Positions 44,103-53,755 of a stretch of 64,000 nt of DNA are shown one piece after another (position 1 is the first letter of the stretch; each line of letters starts with the position of its first letter). The notes under the pieces were generated by a model. It worked only from the letters and a program-made list of their open reading frames with translations, searched no databases and was not told the origin of the DNA. Source of the DNA: Pleurodeles waltl. Taxonomy: Eukaryota > Chordata > Amphibia > Caudata > Salamandridae. The stretch covers positions 849,661,978 to 849,725,977 of the forward strand of contig NC_090437.1 of assembly GCF_031143425.1 (NCBI RefSeq), read 5' to 3'. Made by a program: the position numbers and the translations under genes.

Positions 44103-46905
44103 TGTTGGACCTGGGTCTTTTACAGGGTCATTCCCCAGACATTTTGCCTTTTGCCTCCTTATTTTTCTGACCTTTGTTGGCTGACATTATGATTCTGAGC
44201 ACTTTTTCGCTGCTAAACAGTGCTAAAGTGCATGTGCTCTCCCTTGTAAAATTGGTATGATTGGCTTATACCTAATTGGCATATTTAATTTACCTATGAG
44301 TCCCTTGTAAAGTGGTATCGATATACCCAGGGCATGTAAATTAAATGCTACTAGTGGGCCTGCAGCTCTGCTTGTGCCACCCACTGAAGAAGCCTTTCAA
44401 ACCTATCTCAGGCCTGCTAGCGCAGGGCCTGTGTGCGCAGTTTTCTGCCACAGGGACCTGGCATCTAAATTTACTTGCCAGGCCCAGAACTCCTCTTTTA
44501 CTACATGTAAGTCACCCCTAAGGTACGCCCTAGCTAGCCCTGTGGGCAGGGTGCCATGTATGGAGAAGGCTGGACATGTGGCAGGCTGCGTGCCCTGTCC
44601 TGGTTGTGACAAACAGCCTAACTTGGTGTCTCACTGCTGTGAGTGCTGCCTTCTCATAGGATTGCCTTATGTATAAGGGGTATTGTCTGAATTATGAGGG
44701 GTAGCGTAGGCATGTTTGGTATGGTTGTGATAGTTATAAGAAATGCGACTTACTGGCGTAGGTATATTTTATATTACTGTTACAGAAATGCCACTTCTAG
44801 AAGGTGCACATTTATCTGTGCCTATGACTCTGTTGTTTTTGCAGCTTGCCTCTAATCCACGTCTGGGCAGACTGACAGTTGGGACTTTGTGCATACTTTT
44901 CAGACAGCCTGTGCACAGGGAGGGTGGATGTGTCACAGAGGTGCATCTACATATTGTATAGTTTTCCTGGGCTGAGAGAAGGGAGAGGAGGGGCACACAT
45001 GCATTTGTAAAAGCTGTGCCCTGGCCTAGCACAATAGGGTTGTTTACCCCCCCCCCTCCACTGACGTTTGGAGCCTGTGCTGGAGGAGAGAAGGGGCACT
45101 CCCAGAACCAGATGTAACTGGTTGGAACCCCCTCTCCTCCTCATTGTAAAACACACTGTAAACTTAGTATAAGTACAGGGGAATTTCCCCCACAATTTAG
45201 ACATTCTTGGGACTTGAAACTGGACACAAGACGCTGCTGAATGTATTTCCCAGGAACCACCTTGGACTGCTGCTGCTGTGCTAACCTGTGACCTGCCTGG
45301 TCACTAGGAGGAACTGCCACCATATGCATCCCTTGTGCTGGCCTGTGTTGGGGCCTGGTACCCTGTGCTACCCACCCCTCTGTCTCCAGGAGCAGGGTGC
45401 TGTGGCCTCTGACCCCTGTAATTATCAGGAGCACGAGGAGTGCTCCAGCTTTGTTATTTTGGGGCCATACGCTGAGGGCAGTGCTTTGGAAAGTGCTTTA
45501 CTTTATAGCCCCCCCCCAGCGCTGGAGAGCGCTTCTTGCCATCGACAAAAACACCGCCGCGACCCGGGCTTCTTCGAGTGACTTGGCGCCCGCGAGCGCG
45601 TTGCTGCCCAAATCACCGCAGCAGCCCGGGAGGCTGCATTCCTTGAGCGCGAGTGTCGCACTGCCCCTGGGACCCCCAGGGCACCCTGGGTTAGTAAAAA
45701 GGAGCGAGCGTGCTCCTACTGTGCCCCCGGGGTGAAACGCTCTCTCAGGAGTGCCCCGGGGCACACAGCGGCACCTGTTTCTGCTACATCACCACCGCGG
45801 CCCGGCCTGAAAAGGAGAAAGGAGCGTGTCTCCCAATAAGCAGCCCGACACCGAGGATGCGGTCACAGGCTGCTGATCCCCGCTCAGGAAGGAAAGAGGG
45901 GCGGCATTTAGGAGCCCACAGGATTATTGCAGCCCCCGAGAGGAGAGCGGGGCTGCAACCTCTTCTCCATTTCCCCTGACGCTCGTAGGTGGGGCAGGAG
46001 CTACGCCGGGGGCCCTACTTGTTCTTCTTTGGGCCCTTGTTGTTGTTTGGGCTTGCCTGGCCCCCCACCTTTGTTGGAGGGATAGTGAAGGCCCAGGGGA
46101 GGCCCCCAGAGATCGCAGGCCCCAGGAGGGGCCCGTTATAAACATCATAGAGGGTGCCGACCGCCCCTCTCCCTCAGGAGCACCACGTGGCCCCCGTTTC
46201 ACGCATAGGAGCTCCGGGTGGCCCACGTTCTTATTCCAGGCACTAGGAGTGCCTTTTCCTCAGGGAACAGGTACTTTGGGGACATATTAGGGTTTTAAGA
46301 GCCTAGTATGGACACTGGGGGATTGACATGCTCCTTGCCTATTTTGTTTTTATGCCATATGTTTGCTACATGTTCCTTTTATGGGCATGACATGCTGAAA
46401 TATGTTTTGTATCACTTGCCATTTAATTTTTATAATGTTCCTGATATAGGCCTTTATGATATTTTTTAAGACAAGTGCATTTATGTATTTACTGTGATTC
46501 CTAACTATTGCTTATATTGCAGAATCCTTACGTGATCTAATGTGACAACTGCTTATTCTTGCAGAGTATTTGTAACTTGTGTAACGTTCTGACAACTGCT
46601 AAGGTAGCAGGATATTACTGACGTGTAATGTTTGGTCTAATTGTGTTTTGTGCAATACAATTTATTTTTACATAGCTCCGTGTTGTGTTTACTTTGTGGT
46701 GTACATCTTGCGTCACGTGTGTTGTGTGTGTTGTGCAAACACTTTACACATTGCCTGTGGGTTAGGCCTGACTGCTCGTGCCAAGCTACCAAGGAGGTGA
46801 GCAGGGGTTATCTTGGACGTGAAACTCCCTTACCCTGACTAGAGTGGGTGGGTTCTGCCTGGCTTAGGTGCACACCCTAGCCAACCAGAAACCCCATTTC
46901 TGACA
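44103..46905. mobile_element. LTR-like element (2.8 kb, probably a solo LTR) inserted in the LINE remnant
   Basis: The insertion starts TGTTGGACC and ends TTTCTGACA (TG...CA) and is flanked by the 5-bp duplication CACAT. This is the signature of retroviral-type integrase. No gag or pol domain was found inside and I found no obvious second long terminal repeat, so a solo LTR or a non-autonomous LTR element fits best. A TATA-like TATAAG at 45168-45173 could be the promoter, and a GC-rich block follows (about 45510-46230). The open frames in that block are low-complexity and not called. Confidence 0.65.
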
Positions 46906-47086
46906 CACATGGTATGGGAATGCCCACCATTGCACCTGGTGTGGGGTTTAGTTAAAACCACCACAGCAGAACTGACAGGCCATGTACTGACTCCCACTCC
47001 TGAATCCAGCTTGCCAGATCTTCGTTCAAAAACTAAGAGCAATAAATACTTATACCGATTTATTGATCTTGCGTTTGTTCTTTTTT

Positions 47087-47623
47087 TAGGGTCGAGCCTG
47101 CGTCGCAAGTGCTTGAGCGAATGCCTTTCGATTGCAAAACGCTTTAGGAGTTAGAAAAGGGCTCGGAACCCCATCCATGTCAGGTCATTGTCTTTCATTG
47201 GTTCGTGGGCTTGCCTTTCAAAATCTGCTTGCTTTCATTAGTGGAAAGCAAGCATATGTCGTGCCTTTTCCAGTGGTTAGCCCTCTTCGAGCGCAGCGAC
47301 CAAGTACTGAAAACATGCGAGGCTCGCTGTTTCCCGTCAGGTTTGTGGACTACTTTTTACCTTTTTTTCGCAGCGCGATCTCGCTTGGCAGAAGTCAAGC
47401 GCTTTGCATAACATCGACCCTGTCACATAGTTAATTGCACTTTTGCCGGTTACGTGGATAATTGCACATTTGCCAATAGGTTTCACTACGAGTGAACTGT
47501 TGCAGCGCGATCGCGTTGTTTTTTTCCATTTAATGTGGCAAGAAAAATCCGGTTGGGAGTTTACAACTGCTAATAGCTCTAACTCGGAGAAATGCGAAAC
47601 CCCATTGTATTGCAAATGCTTGT
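47087..47623 (-). repeat. Dispersed repeat R1, copy 4, inserted in the LINE remnant
   Basis: Read on plus it starts AGGGTCGAGCCTGCGTCGC and ends TATTGCAAATGCTTGT. TTGTT occurs at both edges (47075-47079 and 47620-47624), and a T tract precedes the start, i.e. an A tract at the 3' end in minus orientation. This would fit a SINE-like mode, but the exact duplication is uncertain because CTTGT also belongs to the R1 end in other copies. The LINE frame IDLAFV resumes after it. Confidence 0.75.
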
Positions 47624-48240
47624 TTTAAAGGCTGACTACAATGCAGTGGAAGGTGCCCGCCCTGTTGCCATGGACATTGATAAATAGTTGAAAACATTAC
47701 TGCTATTGGCATGTGTGGAATAATCTGTGCTGCGATCATTAGGTGCTAAATGTGTGCCATGGGTTGGGGGGTGTTCTGGGACACATATTGCAAACATTGA
47801 GGCCAAGAACAATACACGCCCTCCTCGAGCAGACTGTCTCGCATACACAGTACCGCTACTACACAGGGACAGACTATTTGACCCATTGGCCTCCTGTACT
47901 GCTGTAGCCCAGTGAGCATTGAAAGCTGGACACATGGGTGTAGTCCCATGATCTACGAACATTGTTCTATGACTTTGTACTTACAGATTGTCTATGTCAG
48001 ATATACCCTGGAACCAATGCTTTTTTAATGTATTTATTATTCATTTCCTTTCCTGTATGTTTATCTTCATAGCTAGGATATCCTTGGAATCGCTGGGACA
48101 TTATTATCTGCTTTTTGTTTTTGGTAACGAACCCCGTTCTGGTGATCTTTTACCTCAACACGGATGAGCATTGTATGCGATTGTACTGGCTTCACTTTCA
48201 TTGTTACTGTACAATAACAAAAACGTATTTAAAAAATAGC

Positions 48241-48875
48241 TATCTCGTTTTAAGGCAGCAGTGGAGGTGCGGCTTCCATGCTTGCTGCATCTGAATCAGT
48301 TGTTGGATTGTGGAGCAGGATATTTTCCCGCTAATTCAAAGTGTATGTTATGCAGATAACAAAACTACACTTAACGCTGATTGTTCTGACCACGACTCAT
48401 AAGGATGAAAGAATGTTTTCTTCTTTTGAACTCAGAAATGGTGGATTCTGTCAGTGGATTTCCCTAAAGTGCCATCATGGAATTAGAAGAGTGCGCATTA
48501 AGTTTCATTTTCTGAAAGCTTGCTGAGCAGAGTGTGTTTAATGATGCTTTGTGGAATCTTGCTAACTGTGGTAACCGGGGTATTATGGAAAATTATCAGA
48601 TGTGCTCAGAACCCCATGTAAGTGGGTGACACAGCCTACTGAGGTATCACAAAGTTGCTGAACTAGAATGCAATAAAATGTACTAGTTGTCATGAAATCT
48701 CCCAAAATATCCTTGGGTAGAATACAACTCTCCCCCTTGTAAAGTGGTCTAATGCCATATTTGATCTAATGCTGAAAGACTAGGTTCATCTAGATTTACA
48801 AGAAGTTCTATGGGCAGAATCTTCCCCTGGCCCCACCACCGCCCATAAGTACAGTGATTTTAAGAATATGTGACA
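48241..48875. other. Unassigned stretch
   Basis: No gene or recognised repeat is seen between the LINE remnant and the foldback element. Confidence 0.3.
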
Positions 48876-49208
48876 GAACAACTAGGTCCTAAACAACTAT
48901 TGCCTAAACCACTACTGCTAAACAACTAAAACGTCTCTACAACTAAGTACTGAACAACTACTGTCTGAACAACTATTGTGTCTGAATGACAATTGCCAGA
49001 ACAACTAATATATATATATATTCTAAACAACTAATAAACCATAAAAACCAAAAGGAAAACCTTAGCTTAAAATTAGTTGTTCAGGCAATTGTTATTCAGG
49101 CACAATTGTTGTTTAGACAGTAGTTGTTCAGTACTTAGTTGTAGAGACTTTTTAGTTGTTTAGCAGTAGTGGTTTAGGCAAGTAGTGGTTTAGACCTAGT
49201 TGTTCAGG
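48876..49208. mobile_element. Foldback element built of ACAACTA heptamers
   Basis: The left arm (48876-49012) and right arm (49068-49208) are long imperfect inverted repeats. For example GAACAACTAGGTC at the left end pairs with GACCTAGTTGTTC at the right end. Within each arm the word (A)CAACTA / TAGTTG(T) recurs about every 10-25 bases. The loop contains an (AT)n tract at 49009-49020. No ORF is present. An unambiguous target duplication was not found. Confidence 0.8.
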
Positions 49209-50198
49209 ATGTTTCCCTGATTTTAATGGTACCAATTTATGACCAGTGTTGCTGGCAATACATGCTGTAAATTTATGATTTACCACTAAGGCTTTGAATG
49301 CCTGTGTCATGGTGTGGGAGACAAAAGCTATTGCATCTGATCAAATCCAAATTTCTTTCTAAATCTATTGGGTGCAATAATTATCACCTATTCAGAGTTG
49401 TATCATCAAACATGGGACACAGTTCTTCAGCACTGGGACTTTCATTGAACCTGGTGGATTTATGTAGTTAATGCATATTTTATAGCACCCAGAAATTACC
49501 AGGTGCAAAAAAGTTCACACACACATCTCAATTATAGTATGTGTGGTAACACAGGTAAATCACACATATCGCATTTTACTGATACACTTATAATTCTATG
49601 GGGGTCATTACAACATTGGTGGTAAAAGCCGCTTACCGCCGTGCAGAAGACCGCCAACACACCGCCACGGCCGCGGAAATCCACCACACCTATTACGACC
49701 CACAGCTTGGAATCTGCCAAAATCCAGACACCCACACAAGTCCGCCACACCAAATGTCAGTGATAAACTGGCGAAAACAAAACCTCCACCATCACGCCAA
49801 CAGAAATACGCCCACACTATCACAACCCATAAATCCATGCGGCGGTCTTTCAACCGCGGTAATCCATTGGCGGTACACACCGCTGCGCTAAAAATACACA
49901 CACACATACAAAACACAGCCACATTGGACAAGTCCAAATACACACACCTGATACACATACACACACCACTCCCACACACCCAATACAATATAAAACACAC
50001 ACCCACATCACCCACAAACCCCTACTACCAAAAATTCCGAAAGAAGGCCAGAGAGAGACACCACAAACAACTACCAAGCTTTCACAGGCACAAAATACCA
50101 TCACCAACAGAACGTCCACGCACCTCACACAACACACCACTACATATCAGCACACCTATCACCACACACACCACCCAACACATCACCCACACCACCCA

Positions 50199-51717
50199 TG
50201 GCACGGCAAAGACACCCCAGGTTCTCTGAGGAGGAGCTCAGTGTCATGGTGGAGGAAATCGTCCGGGTAGAGCCATAGCTATTTGGAGCACAGGTGCAGC
50301 ACACCTCCATAGCTAGGAAGATGGATCTATGGCGAAGAATAGTGGACAGGGTCAACGCAGTGGGACAGCACCCAAGAAATCGGGATGGCATCAGGAAGAG
50401 GTGGAACGACCTACGGGGAAGGTGCGTTCCGTGGTCTCAAGACACCCCCTTGCGGTTCAGCGGACTGGCGGTGGACCCCCACCTCCTCCCCCACAACTAA
50501 CAACATGGGTGGAGCAGGTCTTGGCGATTTTGCATCCTGAGGGCCTCGCAGGAGTAGATGGAGGAATGGACTCTGTTGAGTCAAATCTTAACTATTACAT
50601 CCCCCACCCTACCTGCATGCCATCACATACCCCCACCCTCACCCTCAACCCCATCACTCCAACTCCTCACAAATGTCCCAATATCACAAACCACCCATCC
50701 CAACACCAAGACCTGCATGCAACACCAAAGCATGGACACCCATCACCAAAGCATGGCCACTGCACATACCCATACACCCCATAAACCACCATCACACAAG
50801 GTCCCACACAAGAATACAAGCACTGGGGTAGACGGTCACCCAACCATTGCACACCATGGCACACACAGTTGTAATAAACATCCTTTTATACCCCTGCAGG
50901 ACCCCTACCCAACGTCACCGGACAGGAGGGTCCACACATGTCCACACCACCAACAGAAGAGGCCCACAGTGATGACAGCACCTCTATCCAACTGGATCTA
51001 GATGACCAGCCCGGCCCATGGGGGACCTCGGGACAGTCGGTTCCCCTCACACAGGCCACTACAGACCTTCCTCCCTCTGGAAACACCAGCACAGCACCCA
51101 CCCAGCGGGCCCATACCTCTGTCCCCAGGACACGTCAATCAGCAGTGTGTCCACCACTACAGGGAACCCAGGCTAACCCACCACCCCAACAACAACAGGG
51201 ACCTGGGGGCAGTGGTAGTGGGCACACAGTCCAGGGGACGGAGGCACAGGAACACAGGGGAACTGGGAGGGCTGCTGTGCGACAGGGGGACGACAGGCCA
51301 AGGGAACCCACTCTCCACGAGGCCCTCTCCACCATCATGGGAGCCTACCACCACTCCCAGGAGACAATGGCAACGGTACTGGCCAAGTTTCAGGAGACCC
51401 AGCGGCTGCAGGAGGCACAGTATTTGGGCTTCAGGGAGGAACTCAGAACCATCAATTCCACCCTGGGCACCATCGTAGGGGTGCAGAAGGAAGTACTCAA
51501 CACCAGGAGGGACACTGTGGCACAACAAGGGGCCCCTGACAATAGCATGGACGATGAACTGCCCACCACCTCCGCTGGCGCTAGTGGACAGGACACCCTG
51601 CCAGAGGACCACCACACCAGCACCCCAGCCCCTTCAGAGGGAGAACCACCCCGCAAACGGTCCCTGAGATCCAGGACAAAGACAGAGAACGATGCCAAGA
51701 CCCCCGCCAAGAAATGA
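50199..51717 (+). pseudogene. Harbinger Myb/SANT-like gene 1 (two exons)
   Basis: In Harbinger elements the Myb-like protein binds DNA and helps the transposase enter the nucleus. Exon 1 starts at ATG 50199 (MARQRHPRFSEEELSVMVEE). Its tri-helical Myb/SANT-like domain ends with DGIRKRWNDLRGR near 50420. A TAG at 50277-50279 interrupts helix 1-2 and a frameshift occurs near 50440-50470. The frame continues with PPPPPPQLTTWVEQVLAIL to about 50578, where a donor reads TTGAGT instead of GTGAGT. The second exon follows CCTGCAG at 50899. It is Pro/Thr/Ser-rich, then has a coiled-coil-like segment (HEALSTIMGAYHHSQETM ... EELRTINSTLGTIVG) and a basic end (PPRKRSLRSRTK). AATAAA lies at about 51905. Exon limits are inferred. 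Confidence 0.75.
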
Positions 51718-52197
51718 GACCACCCTGAATGTCATCTTTCTGTCCCACTTTCTCACCCAGTCCATCCTCAAACTGCCCCAGCTCCACTTCCAATGCCCAT
51801 TTGTGCAATGCACATGTGACACTAATAGACTGGACTCTGCCATGGACATTCCTCCACCATCCCCCCTCGCCATTTTCCAAACCCCCTCCAATATTGAGCA
51901 CTTAAATAAACACCCTTGAAGCACAAAACAATCTGGAGTCAGTCTGTGACTTCGAAATTGTGTATTAGCAATCACAGTGACAAAATGCTTTTTCAAATGT
52001 AATGTCAACATATCTGTGTCACACAGCTCTAGTCCATGAGAAAACAAAGCAGATGTCACACAGTGGGACCCACATCTGTGAAATCGTAAGGGAAAGTGAC
52101 AACTCAGTGACCATACACTGGTTGAAAACGACAGACAGTAAAGAGGTAGTGGTGTTAAAGTACATGTAGTAGGCAGGTCTGTACTCTTACCTGTGTC
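51718..52197. other. Convergent 3' region between Myb-like gene 1 and the transposase
   Basis: The stretch holds an AATAAA on the plus strand near 51905 for the Myb-like gene and is otherwise non-coding. Confidence 0.5.
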
Positions 52198-53383
52198 TCA
52201 CTGGAAATATTGCAGGATCACCGAGTTCCTGTTGTCCATGTCTTCTTCTTCTGCTTCCTTGTCTTCACTATCCACAGGCTCCACAGCTGTAACAACACTG
52301 CCTTCTGGACCATCCTCCTGCAGAAAAGGCTGTCGTCGCAAAGCTAAGTTGTGAAGCATACTGAAGGCCACGATGATCTGGCACACCTTCTTTGGTGAGT
52401 AGAATAGGGATCCACCTTTCATATGGAGGTACCGGAACCTGGCCTTCAGGATGCCGAAGGTCCATTCTATAATCCACCGAGTTCGCCCATGGGCCTCATT
52501 ATAGCGTTCCTCTGCCCTTGTCCTGGGATTCCTCACTGGGGTCAGTAGCCATGACAGGTTGGGGTAACCAGAGTCACCTGCAAATGGTGAGGGACAACTG
52601 TTAGACACACACTAACCTGTAGGAATATCCCCAGACCCAGACAACCATTCCCACTGTATTGCTTCCAGGTGCTCACCTAATAGCCACACACAGTGCCTCT
52701 GGAGTTGACCCATCACATAAGAGATGCTGCTATACTGAGCCAGGGAACTTGGCAATCACATGGGAGATGTACTGGTCTGCCAAACCCACCATCTGCACAT
52801 TCATGGAATGATAACTCTTTGGGTTTCTGTACACCTGTTCACTCCTGTGGGGGGGGACCAAAGCCACATGTGTCCCATCAATGGCAACTATGATGTTGGG
52901 GATATGTCCCAGGGCATAGAAATCACCTTTCACTGTAGACAAATCCTCCACCTGAGGGAAAACGATGTAGCTCTGCATGTGTTTCAGCAGGGCAGACAAC
53001 ACTCTGGACAACACGTTGGAAAACATAGGCTGGGACATTCCTGATGCTATGTCCACTGTTGTTTGAAATGACCCACTTGCAAGGAAATGGAGTACTGACA
53101 GCACCTGCACTTGAGGGGGGATTTCTGTAGGATGGCGGATACCTGACATCAGGTCTGGCTCCAGCTGGGTACACAGTTCATGGATTGTGGCACAGTCAAG
53201 CCTGTAGGTGATGATCACATGTCTTTCCTCCATTGTCAACAGGTCCACCAGCGGTCTGTACACCGGAGGATGCCGCCATCTCCTCACATGTCCTAGCGGA
53301 CGGTGCCTATGAAGGACAGTAGTGAGCACAGAGTCAACCAACTCAGAGGTACGTACACACAGCTTACACAGAACACGAATCAT
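52198..53383 (-). pseudogene. Harbinger transposase (DDE nuclease, HARBI1 family), two exons, damaged
   Basis: The enzyme cuts and joins the element ends. Exon 1 (53383 down to about 52677) encodes the N-terminal helical part (MEERHVIITYRLDCATIHEL) and the first catalytic Asp in PNIIVAIDGTHVAL, followed by VQMVGLADQYISHVIAKFPGSV. Right after GSV the frame meets a TAG (about 52731). Family members have His-Asp here, and a short deletion of about 5 nt would explain both the loss of that Asp and the frameshift. The downstream part of exon 1 (QLQRHCVWLL) is in the shifted frame. Donor GTGAGC at 52676-52671 and acceptor TTTGCAG at 52578 delimit a 99-bp intron. Exon 2 continues GDSGYPNLSWLLTPV and has the last catalytic Glu in RWIIEWTFGILKARF, then an acidic tail ending at 52198. 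Confidence 0.88.
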
Positions 53384-53755
53384 AATCCGAAAAGTGGCCT
53401 ATATGTGTGTTGAGGCTAGACCTAGGTATGTGCGATGCAGTTAAAAATTAAGCCACGTGGGCCCCAGAAATGGTGGCTGCCTGACCTCTAAAGTGGGACA
53501 ATGGGATGTGAGGTAACTGCGCTGGCGTTGTACACCATCACGGTAGGCGGTCGAAGACCGCGGCGCAATGCTGCATTGGTTAACATTGGACCCTATGGGT
53601 CCCAGGAGCCAATGACGATGTATGCCGGTGGTGACGGTACGCACCGCCGCGGACGTGACTGCCATTTTCTATCTGTTCAATCACTCGATACCTGATCTTC
53701 GACAGGAGAGGACCTACACTGCAAGTGCTGCTGTGACCTCGGTCTGGAAGAGACA
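53384..53755. promoter_or_regulatory. Probable bidirectional promoter between transposase and Myb-like gene 2
   Basis: The two divergent genes are about 370 bp apart. At about 53574-53612 the sequence has CATTGG and CCAATG in inverted arrangement around GGACCCTATGGGTCC, a symmetric pair of CCAAT boxes. GC-rich GGCGGTCGAAGACCGCGGCGC and ACCGCCGCGG words flank it. No TATA box was seen. The promoter role is inferred from position and symmetry. Confidence 0.5.

Larger units (their letters stand above)
41610..48240 (+). mobile_element. Old L1-type LINE remnant with two nested insertions
   Basis: Frameshifted pieces of one ORF2 lie in the correct order. They are the endonuclease end (YDVWQLGHPTDREYSFYS, 41634-41690), RT fragments (FIPGCNTFLSIRWLLQ at about 42428; SLDIEKD at about 42511; LQGSPLSPLLFAIAMKS at about 42660; YTDDAFFFL at about 42787), post-RT pieces (FWCSLPLSQLGWVAIAKM, about 43079; NFLFCYAAAQLQWP, about 43300; TLEDLFHEGCLMPLG, about 43618) and the C-terminal part (FTQFNYTHHAYLSS, CPRCKLADSGFYH to 44100). 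The frame then resumes at 46906 with MVWECPPLHLVW and RFIDLAFV to 47080, and again after 47624. A T-rich 3' region ends at about 48240. It is inactive and old. Confidence 0.8.

Noticed and set aside
45397..46226. GC-rich open frames of 88-112 codons in the LTR-like element
   Set aside because: Low-complexity sequence on both strands with no domain; their location in a GC-rich non-coding block explains them.
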